Counted from the first letter of the stretch, positions 47,473 through 58,680 are shown. The stretch: 64,000 bases of DNA from Spinacia oleracea (GCF_020520425.1 NC_079487.1:107108141-107172140); one strand, 5' to 3'. The notes: generated from the sequence alone by a model not told the origin. Program-made: numbers and translations.

Positions 47473-47859
47473 ATGGCAAACACTAAGCTCATCGCCGCCA
47501 TCTTCATCCTCTCCCTCGTAACCCTATCGCCTTTTTGCAACGCATGTTGCGGTTGCCCTAAGCCACCGGCGCCACCAGTCACACCACCAACTCCTTCTAA
47601 GAACCATTGCTCAATCGACACGCTTAAGCTCGGTGTTTGTGCTGATGTACTAGGGTTAGTCCATGCAGTCATTGGAAACCCACCTTCTGGAACACCATGT
47701 TGTTCCCTACTAAAGGGACTTGCTAATTTGGAAGCCGCAGTTTGTCTTTGTACTGCCATTAAAGCTAATATCCTTGGGATTAACTTAAATGTGCCTATTT
47801 CCCTAAGTGTTCTCCTTAGCGCTTGCCAAAAGGAGCTTCCTAATGGGTTTAAATGTTAA
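47473..47859 (+). CDS. Hybrid proline-rich protein / 14-kDa DC2.15-like, eight-cysteine motif
   Basis: Single exon, 128 residues. It has a secretion signal ([20 protein letters not shown], cleaved near residue 24) and a short Pro-rich linker ([12 protein letters not shown]). The eight-cysteine module has the order C, C, CC, CxC, C, C ([38 protein letters not shown] at the end). This is the lipid-transfer/2S-albumin fold of the HyPRP family: secreted, cell-wall associated, disulphide-bonded. Length and the absence of introns fit the family. The start is the first ATG after the TATA box. AATAAA near 48183 could serve as poly(A) signal. Confidence 0.95.
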   Translation: MANTKLIAAIFILSLVTLSPFCNACCGCPKPPAPPVTPPTPSKNHCSIDTLKLGVCADVLGLVHAVIGNPPSGTPCCSLLKGLANLEAAVCLCTAIKANILGINLNVPISLSVLLSACQKELPNGFKC

Positions 47860-48691
47860 TTATTAAGCTCGCATACTCGGGTGATTTGATTAATTAAACT
47901 ATAAGAGATCCAAATTAGTGTGAGTGGGAGTGAAATTTAGCTCATTGTCTCATTTATGTATCACTATGCCTAGCTTATATATAGCTAGGGTTTTTTCCCT
48001 TTTTTTTTAATTATTATTGGTGTTACATAATTTGCATGTATTTTAAATATGAATGTACTACGTATTATTTTGTTGGGTTTGAATCTTTGTTTTTTTTTTT
48101 TTTTGTTGTTATAATTGCATTTGTGTTCAGTGATTCAGTGCATGTGAATTTCTTTCAAAAAGCTTTTCTTTCATTGGCCCACAATAAATACAATCCCACT
48201 GCTATAATTTTTTTTGTCAAACTTTGGTTTTTCGTGAGCCAATAGCTTTCACTTGTGTTTGTTTGGTACGTTTGGTGCATGATAAAACGTTTCTATTTGG
48301 CTTTTCTTTGCTTGAATAAATTCAAATTGAGGGCATGTCGTACAATAATAATATACATATATTACTATTTTTATATATATTGTTGGATGAACGGATCATA
48401 TTCATTTTATTTTTTAAAATTTCACGCTCTCTCCAATTTCATGTCCCTTCATCACAAAAAAAATTCTATGTCTCTTCATCTCCAATAAATTTCATATCCA
48501 TTCAACTCCAATAAATTTCAAAAATAGTTAGCATTACGAGTAAGTTGTTTGCATGGAAAAACACAGAAGGACCCATTTAGGAAGTGAGCCAATTTTACAG
48601 TTGCTCTTACTAAACGATTCTGATATGGTGGATTTGTGGTTACAATAATACCACACGGGGTATAATGCACCAATCAATTTATTGAATCATA
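47860..48691. other. 3' flank, nothing recognised
   Basis: AT-rich with T runs; the small ORFs show no coding character. Confidence 0.45.
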
Positions 48692-48952
48692 TTCCATCCG
48701 TTTCGAAATAATAAGGATATTTTGACATTTGATACTATTAACAAATTTCAATTTGACTATCATTTGTTATTTATGGGTAAAAAAATATAGTCGTGTGGAG
48801 TCTTATTTGATTCGTCTCGATATCTATTTTCAGAATATCAACTTTTTATAATTTTTACGAATACAAAATTAGAGATATTAATGTCCAAAAATTGACATTG
48901 ACGTACAAATGCGAAAAGATAAACTTTCTCCATTAGTTCGAAACGGAGGGAG
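48692..48952. mobile_element. Stowaway-like MITE, copy 2 of the 22847 family
   Basis: Ends TTCCATCCGTTTCGAAATAAT and inverted TTCGAAACGGAGGGAG, flanked by TA. It is the reverse complement of the 22847-23105 element over its length with scattered changes. Confidence 0.88.
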
Positions 48953-49597
48953 TACTTAGTATGACTTAGGCCGGAGCATGGAACTCATGAACGATTGACC
49001 GATTGTGTTGTACGTTTCAATTGGAGGCATGCCCGGTTTGAACAAGGGGCGCGCATGAGCGGAACTACTGCGGAAGCATGACCACCCCTCTAATATTCAT
49101 TTTTGAAAAAGAAATGTAAAAATTATTATTATAATTAACATATATTATAAATTTTATGGTTCCACCTCTAACTAGAGCACCATGCGTTCATGGTGCTTCA
49201 CTACTTCGTGATGTTCGAGGCTGGTTTTACCGTACACTATTACTCCGGAGTACAACTTTACAATTACGGAGAAATTACAAGTATATATACACATTATCAT
49301 TTATCAGGCATATGTAGACAAAGAAAATTGTACAAAACAATAGTCAAAATCACTATATACCTTTTCATTTTTATTCATGCATGTGACTTAGAAAAAAATA
49401 AAAAAAAATGATGACTGAATTCTCCTTTCTTTCTTTGATGTATCTCTCACGGTCTCACCTTTCAACTAAATCAACTTGTTCCTCGTCCATTGCTCCTTGT
49501 GACTTGTGTTTGTCTCACTCTAGAGTCTAGCTCTCTAAAATGATAAGTTTAAACACAAACTCTATAACGAAATCTTCCAAATTAGTATTCTCCCTTC
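48953..49597. other. Intergenic, nothing recognised
   Basis: No gene or clear element. Confidence 0.4.
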
Positions 49598-49765
49598 TTT
49601 TTTTTTTTTTTTTTTTTTTTTCTTGTAAGGAAACCTTTATTACAATTTACAACCCCACCATGCACTAAGTCTTCGATCATCTCCAATGCTCAATGGAGAT
49701 AAAGTTTTGCTAAACATGAGCCTAATTGAATATTGTCATTTTTTTATAACTTGCTCCAAAGGTAT
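49598..49765 (-). repeat. Poly-T start of a possible retroposon tail
   Basis: A T run of 23-24 bases, then cttgtaaggaaacctttatt, the pattern of a minus-strand LINE 3' end. No ORF and no proven duplication. Confidence 0.4.
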
Positions 49766-50035
49766 TTAGTGTTGCACATATTGGGAAAGTTTGTTTATTA
49801 ACCTAGTTTGTGCACAATGTAAGTGCGCAATTTATAATGTAATATATAATCAACCTACGGAGTAATTACAACCCTCCCTCGTGTTTTAGTTTCCCAACTA
49901 TTTTATGTCCATATATGCTAGTGCACGCGCGGAATTTCAATAAAACCAGAAAATTAATAAAATAGTGTTTTAGAAGTACGTAGTCTGTAACATTCGGAGT
50001 AATTTGATAGCTCCGTTAATGTGCATAAATTAACA
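49766..50035 (+). repeat. 270-bp direct repeat, copy 1 (uninterrupted)
   Basis: From ttagtgttgcacatattggg to gttaatgtgcataaatta. Copy 2 is 51047-51206 plus 54146-54257. The sequence GCGGAA|TTTCAATAAAACC in this copy shows the state without the Helitron. Confidence 0.93.
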
Positions 50036-50047
50036 ATTTATTAGAAT

Positions 50048-50074
50048 CCGTGAATCGCACGGGCTAAAATCTAG
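50048..50074 (+). mobile_element. Helitron 3' terminus (remnant)
   Basis: Hairpin CCGTG-AATCG-CACGG, spacer GCTAAAAT, CTAG (50071-50074), then T. The same spacer and CTAG end the nested Helitron at 53424. The 5' end was not found. Confidence 0.6.
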
Positions 50075-50253
50075 TATTAAATAAAAAGAGAGTTTTTGAA
50101 AATATCACCGATGGAGTTTTAAAGTTACGAAAATAAAATAGACGTAGGTATTCACCGTTGAAGGAATAAAAACGCTCATACGTCTCCAATATTCTCTTAA
50201 AATTAACTCCCTCGATAATTAAGCACCAACTGATTAATAACCCAAATTCTTAT

Positions 50254-51030
50254 ATGAGACTGTCCTCACCATCAACCGATGGTGAGACCAGTTCACACTT
50301 GCGAATTTAGGTATGTTACTTCTATAGTTTAGACATGTTACTTTTTTTTATAATTTTAAAGGAGGTACTTTTTTTAGTTTAGGTATGTTACTTCTATAGT
50401 TTATACATGTTACTTTTTTTATACGGAGTAGTTTTAGGGGAGATACCTTCTTAGTTTAGGTATGTTACTTCTATAGTTTTGACATGTTATTTTTTTTTAT
50501 ATAATTTTAGAGGAAGTATTTTTTTTAATTTAGGTAGGTTACTTCTATAGTTTATACATGTTACTTTTTTTATACGGAGTAGTTTAGGGGAGATACCTTC
50601 TTAGTTTAGGTATGTTACTTCTATAGTTTAGACATGTTACTTTTTTTTAATAATTTGAGAGGAGGTGTTTTTTTTTGTTTAGGTATGTTACTTCTATAGT
50701 TTAGACATGTTACTTTTTTTATATAATTTTAGATGAGGTACTTTTTTAGTTTAGGTATGTTACTTCTATAGTTTAGACATGTTACTTTTTTTTATGCGGA
50801 ATAGTTTTAGGGGAGGTACATTTTTAGTTTAGGTATGTTACTTCTATAGTTTAGACATGTTACTTTTTTTTTTATATATATAATTGTAGAGGAGGTACTT
50901 TTTTAGTTTAGGTATGTTACTTCTATAGTTTAGATCTGTTACTTTTTTTATATAGTTTTAGGGGAGGTACGCTATTGGTTTCGCGCTCGTCACACCATCA
51001 AATTGATGGTGTGACTGGTCTCACAGGAGA
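50254..51030. mobile_element. Inverted-repeat element filled by a minisatellite
   Basis: The left end has CACCATCAACCGATGGTG next to GAGACCAGT. The right end, inverted, has GAGACCAGTCACACCATCA and a similar ATGGTG palindrome. Between them lie about nine repeats of 70-78 bp. The superfamily is unknown. Confidence 0.6.
50305..50975. repeat. Minisatellite, about nine units of 70-78 bp
   Basis: The core ggtatgttacttctatagtt recurs near 50312, 50384, 50459, 50534, 50609, 50683, 50754, 50831 and 50910. Spacing varies through T-run length and an optional ATACGGAGTAG block. Confidence 0.9.
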
Positions 51031-51046
51031 TGCGCTGGATTAATAA

Positions 51047-51206
51047 TTAGTGTTGCACATATTGGGAAAGTTTTTTATTAACCTAGTTTGTGCGCAATGT
51101 AAGCGCACAATTTATAATGTAATAATCAACGTACAGAGTAATTACAACCCTCTCTTGTTTTTTATTTTTCCAACTATTTTATGTCCATGCTAATGCACGC
51201 GCGGAA
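51047..51206 (+). repeat. 270-bp direct repeat, copy 2, left part
   Basis: Matches 49766-49937 and stops at GCGGAA, where the Helitron begins. Confidence 0.92.
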
Positions 51207-51429
51207 TCTCTAACCTTTAAAATACTCACATTTGCAACACTATGCTTATCAATAGTGTTTTGAGTCACAAATTCATGAAATTCACTATTCCTAAGGAAAT
51301 GTTTTGCATTCCTTCCCTTTGCAAGCTCTATCATACTTCTTCAATCAACCAAGGTTCAAACCTTGTAAGCAACAAATTTCCACATTTTTTTTCACTTTCT
51401 CTCTTTTCTGTTTTCTGTTTTCTGATTCA

Positions 51430-51655
51430 TAAGTGATAAATATTATATAAGGGAAAAGCTTGGCCCCAATATTATTGATGAACAAGAGTATTATTGATGA
51501 ACAAGAGTATTTATACACCCACTAACCTTCCTAATACTTTCTAACTTACGTAACAACTACAACATTAATACTTTTAATACTTTGTAACTTACATAACAGC
51601 TAGAACATTATTACTTTCTTAATTAATTAGGTATAACATTTAATTTTCGTAACAC
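51430..51655 (-). repeat. Partial LTR of the copia remnant
   Basis: On the minus strand a purine tract (TTGAGGGAGGG) precedes TGTTACGAAAATTAAATG, the usual polypurine-tract/LTR junction. TATAAATA lies further in (about 51509-51516). The distal end is not defined. Confidence 0.6.
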
Positions 51656-51661
51656 CCTCCC

Positions 51662-52535
51662 TCAAGTTGGAGCATGTGTGAGATTAAAAATGCCCAACTT
51701 GGAAAAAAGAAAATCAAATTGTTGCTTCCCAAGAGCTTTAGTAAACATGTCAGCGAGCTGTGAGGAAGTGGATACATAAGATGGTTCAATTACACCATCT
51801 ACTATAGCATCACGAACAAAATGACAATCAACCTCAATGTGCTTTGTGCGCTCATGAAAAATCGGATTCTTAGCCATGTGCAAAGCGGACTAACTGTCAC
51901 AAAATAATGGAATAACTTTAGGATGATGAACTCCTAAACTCAACAACAATCCCTTTAACCATTTTAATTCACATGTAATCACGGCCATGGAGCGATATTC
52001 TGCCTCTGCGGAAGAGCGAGAAACAGTGTGTTGGTTTTTTTTGTCTTCCATGAAATAGGCGAATGACCTAAAACACAAACCAACCTGTTAAAGAACGACA
52101 AGTGATGGGACACACTGCCCAATCTAAGTCGCACCATCCTTGCAAAGTTAAATTACTGTCAGCACGTAATAGGATACCCTGCCCTGGTGTACCCTTCAAG
52201 TACCGAACAACTCTCAATGCTGCATCCCAATGGTCAACTCGAGGCTCCTGCATGAATTGTGATAAGATATAGACCGAATAAGCAAGGTCCTGAAGAGTCA
52301 CAACTAAATAGACCAGGCGGCCTACAAGCCGGCGGTAAGCCCCAGGCTCCTTCATTAACGACCCATCAACTAGGCCAAGACGATGATTTTGTTCAATGGG
52401 AAAGCCACACGGCTTTACGCCTAACAAACCTGCTTCCGAAATAATATCAAGAGTATACTTCCGTTGACACAAAAATAATCCTGAATCACTCCTCGCAACC
52501 TCAATGCATACATAACCAAAACGCATAGGCAATTC
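51662..52535 (-). pseudogene. Ty1/copia RT C-terminus and RNase H, broken
   Basis: Three minus-strand pieces: 52532-52068 (GLFLCQRKYTLDIISEAGLL, AYRRLVGRLVYL, ALRVVRYLKGTPGQG, WCDLDWA), 52078-51890 (KNQHTVSRSSAEAEYRSMA, the RNase H signature) and 51883-51662 ([27 protein letters not shown]). There is a frame change near 52070 and a stop near 51890. The upstream gag, integrase and most of RT are missing. The remnant lies wholly inside the Helitron. Confidence 0.88.
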
Positions 52536-53070
52536 TGAAGAAACCTTTCAGAATTTACAAACCATAAAACACAAATAGAGAAGAAGATAAGGGGATCGGG
52601 AAGGAGAGGGAGAGATGGAAAGGAATGAAATTATAGTTTGGTATATATTCGTTGGAATCCCTGAAAACAGATATATTGAAACTCCTTTGGGAACAAATTA
52701 AGGAAGTGTATAATCTCATCTCACTGTGATATGATCTAAAAATGAGGGGGGGGGGGGGGTATAGGGATACCAGTTTAAGTTAGGATAAGAGCTTTTAGTA
52801 TGCTATTATTTATCCAAAAACAATGATTTCTCAAGCAATTAACAAGAACCTTTAAAACTTGTCAACCCACACAAGACATAAGAAAGGGAAGATACTTTGA
52901 ACTTCGAGTCTGTGATGGAACTGGCATACCGACACAATGCCTTTTTAACACGTTCTCTGAAAATTCTAAAAAAATATTTAGAATATATAAGATCTGCCCT
53001 CTAACCTATTCTCGAACTTATACTTTCAATTTACTTCTAAAATTTAATTTTGTGATATACTTACCAACTG

Positions 53071-53250
53071 GTGAAGCATGTCTATTGTCAGGTTGATCAA
53101 AACGACTTCAAAGATGTGCTCGAAACACTAGGCACGTTCTACTTCCTAATCAAAATTAACCTAGCGACGACTCTTTCTAGGAACATTGTTCTGCAATTGC
53201 GCCTCAAGGCATTTGTTCATGAAGAAGCAGAAGAGCATTTTGGAACGCCA
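53071..53250 (+). other. Exon-like ORF inside the Helitron, origin unknown
   Basis: About 60 codons (QVDQNDFKDVLETLGTFYFL, LRLKAFVHEEAEEHFGTPV) have protein-like composition and end near a possible donor (ccagtaaac). It could be a captured host exon. I do not recognise the protein. Confidence 0.3.
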
Positions 53251-53423
53251 GTAAACCTTTCCATTTGTTTAGTATGCCACGAACTAATTGTTGTGTATAA
53301 ACTTTCTTTAGTTTTGAGAATTTCTATAAGAATAAGTAGCTATATGCTACATATATGTTCTTTACTAATGCCTTTTGCAAATAGGACTCTTGAAACTCAA
53401 CTAATAGCTTATTGTTATATTAA

Positions 53424-54065
53424 CTAGATTTTAGCCCGTGCGATGCACGGTTTCTTTTAAATATTTATATTAAAATAAAACTCCTATATATATCAACTGC
53501 TATATTTTATATATTAGATTAAATTGATTTTTTTTTATTTTGGATTGAATTTTATTTTAGAGTTATTTTTTAATTATTATAGTGTTTGATTTTGGATGAA
53601 ATTGTATATAAGAAATATTAATAATTATTTAATAAAAATATTTACGTGACACCTAATTATTTATCTACGTGGCATTTAACTTTTTAATTCAAAAACAATT
53701 TTGAAGTCTTATTTTTCATTGGCCGAAACCATTAGATTTTCTATGTGGCGCTCTAATATTGGATTAATGTTTGATTTTGGATTGAATTTTATTTTAGATT
53801 AGTGTTTGATTTTGGATGAATTTTATTTTAGATTTATTTTTTAATTATTAGAGCGTTTGATTTTGGATGGAATTGTATATATTAGTAAATAATTAATTAA
53901 TTTAAATATCTACGTGGCACCTAATTAATTATCTACGTGGCACTCGATTTTTTTAATTCAAAAATAAATTAGAAATCTTATTTTTCATTGGCCGAAACCA
54001 TTAGTAATCCTAGGTGGCGCTCTAATAATTCAGCAAATATGCCTTATTTATATATGTATATTAGA
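53424..54065 (-). mobile_element. Small Helitron nested in the larger one
   Basis: Minus-strand start TCTAATATACATATATAAAT. The 3' end has the perfect hairpin CCGTGC-ATC-GCACGG, spacer GCTAAAAT and CTAG (53427-53424). It sits between A and T. The interior has two diverged direct copies of about 230 bp (TCTACGTGGCAC, ATTGGCCGAAACCATTAG, GGTGGCGCTCTAAT). Confidence 0.82.
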
Positions 54066-54145
54066 TATTAGATTGTTCTATCTATTTGTTTAGTTCGTTT
54101 TGCCATTTGATTTCGATATCTTGGGGCGCGCGGTCCAACAACTAG

Positions 54146-54257
54146 TTTCAATAAAACCAGAAAGCTAATAAAACAGTGTTTTAGAAGTACGTAGTCTGTA
54201 ACATACGGAGTAGGTGTTTAATTTGATAGCTCCGTTAATGTGCATAAATTATGCCAT
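54146..54257 (+). repeat. 270-bp direct repeat, copy 2, right part
   Basis: Starts TTTCAATAAAACCAGAAA and matches 49938-50035 up to gtgcataaatta, apart from a small insertion near 54208. Confidence 0.92.
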
Positions 54258-54928
54258 GCAATCATGCATGTAGTAAGAAATAATGGAAAACATATACCCC
54301 TAGCTTTTGTACCGTTAACCTTGTTGGCTAATTAAGTCCCCCGGCTTCCGCCTCGGCCCCGTACATTTTCCTTGAATTGGCAGTTGACACTTGACACCCA
54401 CATCTGATCTGTTCTTTAGTGCCTTGAATTTCACTGAATTAAATGTTACTGAAGTGAAATAAGTAATACTCCCTAATTAAGTAATAATGATAATGATAAT
54501 ATTGTTTAACTGTTCTGAATAATCGACATGTAGGCCTGACCTATTCTTTTGTGCTGAATTTAACTGACCAAAATGGAAATGAACGGAAAAATAAGGCCTG
54601 GAACTAAAAATAAGAAACTGAATTAAATTTAACTGAACTAAACTAAAAATAAGGCCTGAAATTGAAAATACACCAAAAAGAATAGGGTCTCACTCGTCCA
54701 TCTTTTATCCTTCTAGTTTCTAGGGGGCGTTTTATTCAACTTATTTGACCTGAACTCACCTGAACTAAACTTATCAGAAGTTATTAGAACTTATTGAAAC
54801 TTATTATTACTAATAATAACCAAAATAATTATAATAAAACTAATTATAATAAATAATAATATTAATAATAAATAAATAATAATAATAATAATAATAATAA
54901 TACTAAAAAATAATAATAATAATACTTA
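54258..54928. other. Intergenic with aacttatt-rich MITE-like sequence and (AAT)n
   Basis: 54728-54830 resembles the family of the 33820 MITE (ttcaacttatttgacctgaa). 54835-54918 is AAT-rich simple sequence. No gene. Confidence 0.45.
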
Positions 54929-55136
54929 CTCCCTCCGTTCTTGAAAGTTAGTCCACTTTCTTAATTAGTTGTTCTTTTTCATTAGTCCCTTTTGGAATCT
55001 TTCATTATTTATCTAATATTTTACTACCTTTATATCCTTATAAATACCCCAAAAGCCCACCTGTTTACACTCAATTAAACTTTTATCCCCATTAAATCCC
55101 CCAAAGCCCCAATTATTTCCCTCTCTTACCCATAAT

Positions 55137-55795
55137 AAATAATGAATAATGAATAATAAATAATAAATAATAAATAATGAATAATAAATAATAAAGAATA
55201 AATAATAAATAATAAATAATCAATAATAAATAATGAATAATGAATAATGAATAATGAATAATGAATAATGAATAATGAATAATAAGTAATAAATAATAAG
55301 TAATAAATAATAATAAATAATAAATAATAAATAATAAATAATAAATAATAAATAATAAATAATAAATAATAAATAATAAATAATAAATAATAAATAATAA
55401 ATAATAAATAATAAATAATAAATAATAAATAATAAATAATAAATAATAAATAATAAATAATAAATAATAATAATAAATAATAAATAATAAATAATAAATA
55501 ATAAATAATAAATAATAAATAATAAATAATAAATAATAAATAATAAATAATAAATAATAAATAATAAATAATAAATAATAAATAATAAATAATAAATAAT
55601 AAATAATAAATAATAAATAATAAATAATAAATAATAAATAATAAATAATAAATAATAAATAATAAATAATAAATAATAAATAATAAATAATAAATAATAA
55701 ATAATAAATAATAAATAATAAATAATAAATTATAAATAATAAATTATAAATTATAAATTATAAATAATAAATACTAAATAATAAATAATAAATAA
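55137..55795. repeat. (AAATAAT)n heptanucleotide microsatellite, about 660 bp
   Basis: A nearly pure 7-bp repeat over most of the length, with variant GAATAAT units at the left and AAATTAT units at the right. A Stowaway-like end lies at 54929 (CTCCCTCCGTTCTTGAAAGT) and may be the start of an element into which the array expanded. Confidence 0.95.
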
Positions 55796-55841
55796 TGATA
55801 ATAAAAATAATTGATTAATAAAAATAAAAACAATAATAATA

Positions 55842-56548
55842 CTCCTTCCATTCTTGTTTATTAATCCCTTATGAAATATTGAAAAACTCACTAAAAGGAC
55901 ACCTTGCATGTGAATCTCTAAAGAATCTCACCCATGTGGGTAGGAAAGAGAAAAAATTAAGAAAATATAGGTAGGTGGAGTGTTTAGTGTTGTTAAATTA
56001 GAAAATAAAGGGACCACTTGCATATTTAATTGAGATGTAAAGGGAATTACAATTGTAATATAAGGGTAAAAGGGGAATAATTGTTGAACAAATAATGAAA
56101 TATTCTAAAAGGGGCTAATAAAAAAACATCTCAATTCGAAAAGGGGAGCTTGTACATTGGTTGGCCTTTCAAAAGAGCTCTTGGAGGGCTATCTACTCTC
56201 TCCACCACTATCACTCTACAAGACACACTCAAGAATTCATTCCTAAAAACACCCAACATTACGTTGGTTCCTCAAACGAGCTCTCCAAAATCTTTTTTAC
56301 CATTTGATGGTCCACAATTAATGTCTTTTAACCAAAGTTATTATCCACTTTTCAAAGTTACTCTCCACTTTTCTATAGGAAACAACTCTTGGAGAACTCT
56401 TGGGCAAGAGCTACCTTGAAATAGCTCTCCATGAAAAGCTACTCAAGAGTTCCTCAAGAACCACTCAAGAGTCAAGAGCCCCAATGTTGGCCAAGAGATA
56501 GTTCTTGTTGGAGAGCCGCTATGCTCTAATAAAAAAGAATGGAGGGAG
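55842..56548. mobile_element. Stowaway-like element, 707 bp
   Basis: Ends CTCCTTCCATTCTTGTTTATTA and inverted TAATAAAAAAGAATGGAGGGAG, flanked by TA. The interior near 56150-56510 is rich in agagctcttggag/caagag motifs that can pair with each other. The ORF at 56150-56419 falls in these repeats and is not taken as a gene. Confidence 0.75.
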
Positions 56549-56892
56549 TACAAGCTTTGTTCAGTGCCTTATTTTATTTAAACAAAAAAAAAGTAAAACC
56601 ACTAAGGGTATGTGTATAAATTATTTTCACCCCTGTTCATCACCCATGTAAAGAATAAAGTCATTTGCATCCATCATTTACTTGGATAATCATATTCACC
56701 TAATACTCGACACACCACCTACCTGTGTACCCGATCACTTAACATTCACCAACACAATCTACTTTATTCAGTTAAAGAATACTTCGAGGTAGGCGGGTCC
56801 AACCGAAATAATGCCTTGAACTTTTTTGATGTGACCCGGCCCAGCCCTCCTTTTGAGCAACTCTAATATAGACCACTAAAAATAAAAATATT

Positions 56893-57441
56893 CTAATTTG
56901 TCAAGAACTTACAAGATACTCCATAGATCATCATGATTCCCTTGATGGTGAAATCAATGTACCAGTATGCTAACTTCTGATATCCATAGTAGCGACATAT
57001 GTTACACATTGGATTGCCCCCATCGTTACTATTAGTCCAGAAGTTCTGGTAGGATTTAGATACTTCTGTAGCAATTTTTCCTGTATCACGTATCAAGTTA
57101 TAACATTAGCTTGACACTTGATCATATTTAAAATTAAAAATGATCATACGTTGTTAACTAAAAAAAACATAAATATTATATTATACGTAGTGCCTCGATA
57201 ACGGTTGAGACGGCTAAGAAGATAGAGTTTCCTAATATTAAAAGAATGTCATAATAGTAATGGTGTTTGAGAACATGTACGTGGTTTCTTGACCCTTAGG
57301 ACAAGGGTAATCAATCTTGGGCATTACCCACTTATGAGGCCCGTGCTCTATTACTGTCCCCGTATAAAAGCTAAGAATTACAAGCCAAACAACGGCGACA
57401 AAGGTGCCTACCACTTTGGCTCTCCCAGGCTCCCAGCCCAA
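56893..57441 (-). CDS. Possible two-exon gene for a small membrane-anchored or secreted protein, unrecognised
   Basis: The first exon begins at 57441 with MGWEPGRAKVVGTFVAVVWL followed by VILSFY, a signal anchor, then a Pro/Cys-containing stretch to about 57290. The second is an open stretch from about 57075 down to the stop at 56893 with KSYQNFWTNSNDGGNPMCNI and RYYGYQKLAYWYIDFTIKG. A donor (G|gtcaag) and acceptor (acag|GA) would join them in frame. Aromatic-rich, with paired cysteines. I do not recognise a family; it could be a fragment of a larger gene or chance ORFs. Confidence 0.3.
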
Positions 57442-57570
57442 CTATGTAGGTTTGAACTTTCCCACCTAATTCAAAGAAAGTCATGATAAATGAATTAATT
57501 AATATAATATGCTTATCTCAAATGAATAAATGTAATTGCAGGGGTTGAATCTTCAATATACTTCTATTTT

Positions 57571-57947
57571 GGAAATTTAGTGAAACACTACCTTTAAGTT
57601 TGGTGGTTTTGTGAATTGCTACCTTTTAAAAAGGAAATTATATTTTACTACCTTATAAGTTTGGTTTGTTTGACTAACACTACCATTTGCCGTTTTTTGT
57701 TAATGTTTTACGTCTTTGGACTCCACTACAACGGTTATTTAATATGGCAAATGCACAAAATGACAAATGAACAGAGATATTTAAAAGAATAGAAGAAATA
57801 CACGACGGAAAACATTAACGAAAAACGTCAAATGGTAGTGTTAGTCAAACAAACCAAACTTATAAGGTAGTTAAATTAAAAAAAGTTTTTATAAGGTAGC
57901 AATTCACAAAACCACAAAATTTAAAGGTAGTGTTTCACAAAATTTCC
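57571..57947. mobile_element. MULE-type fold-back MITE
   Basis: Flanks 57562-57570 and 57948-57956 are both TTCTATTTT (perfect 9 bp). Arms of about 150 bp mirror each other (AGTGAAACACTACCTTTAA, TTTTGTGAATTGCTACC, AACACTACCATTTG). Confidence 0.92.
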
Positions 57948-58533
57948 TTCTATTTTTAACATTGTCAATTAGAGAGAAATTAATACTTCATACCCGAGTA
58001 TGATGGTAATGATAAATGTAACGGTTGACAATAAATTTGATATTGATGTTATAACTGTAGCCAAAGCCAACTTCAAACCCACTACTAGTTAATTTGTTTT
58101 GACGAGAAATATGAATTTGAATATATGATGTTTTGATCAAGCTAGTTAAAATGAGAAAGATAACATGTGACTTTAATGTATTCTGAATTTTAGAGATGTA
58201 TTGTAATAATGCCAATTTATATGCATAAACAATATTTATGTTACATTAATATTTTATAATATACATGTGTAATATCTGCATAATATATGTGCAATATGTG
58301 TATAAAATATAATATTAATTTGTTTGAACCTTCAACTTCAATACAAATTGTTAGATCTCTTTTGCCCCAAAATTTACCAATTACGTTAACCCATAAATTT
58401 AAATCTACTACATATAAATTATTATATATAATTTCCCTTATATATATTTATTTTTATTTATGAATATTTTCTTAAATGATGTGAGATGGACAAAGGGCAA
58501 TTATTTGCCATGCAACATCTCTACCGTGTGATT

Positions 58534-58680
58534 TTTTTTTTTTGGGTGTGAGAGAGCCACAAAGGACAAGGCGATAAATGATGTAGACGGGATTCGATTC
58601 CAAATTTTGGGTACCACCCCCTCAAGACTTTATTTGAAGCAAATAAGATGGTGTGTTGAAAGTTAAATGATACTAACCAT
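58534..58680 (-). repeat. SINE-like repeat, copy 2
   Basis: T run, then gggtgtgagagagccacaaa and gggattcgattcc, parallel to 45405-45545. Confidence 0.45.

Larger units (their letters stand above)
51207..54145 (+). mobile_element. Helitron, 2.94 kb, with exact empty-site evidence
   Basis: Starts TCTCTAACCTTTAAAATACT and ends CAACTAG. It sits between host A (51206) and T (54146) with no duplication, as Helitrons do. The 3' hairpin is weak (TTGG...CCAA with a GC-rich loop at 54121-54138). Copy 1 of the direct repeat lacks exactly these 2939 bases, so both ends are fixed independently. The cargo is a Ty1/copia remnant, a possible exon-like stretch and a smaller Helitron. No Rep/helicase is visible, so it is non-autonomous. 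Confidence 0.88.

Noticed and set aside
49766..51206. LTR retrotransposon (TRIM) with 270-bp LTRs
   Set aside because: No matching target duplication and no primer-binding site after copy 1; kept only as a direct repeat.
56150..56419. 89-codon ORF
   Set aside because: Lies in the self-complementary agagctc/caagag interior of a Stowaway-like element; no protein features.
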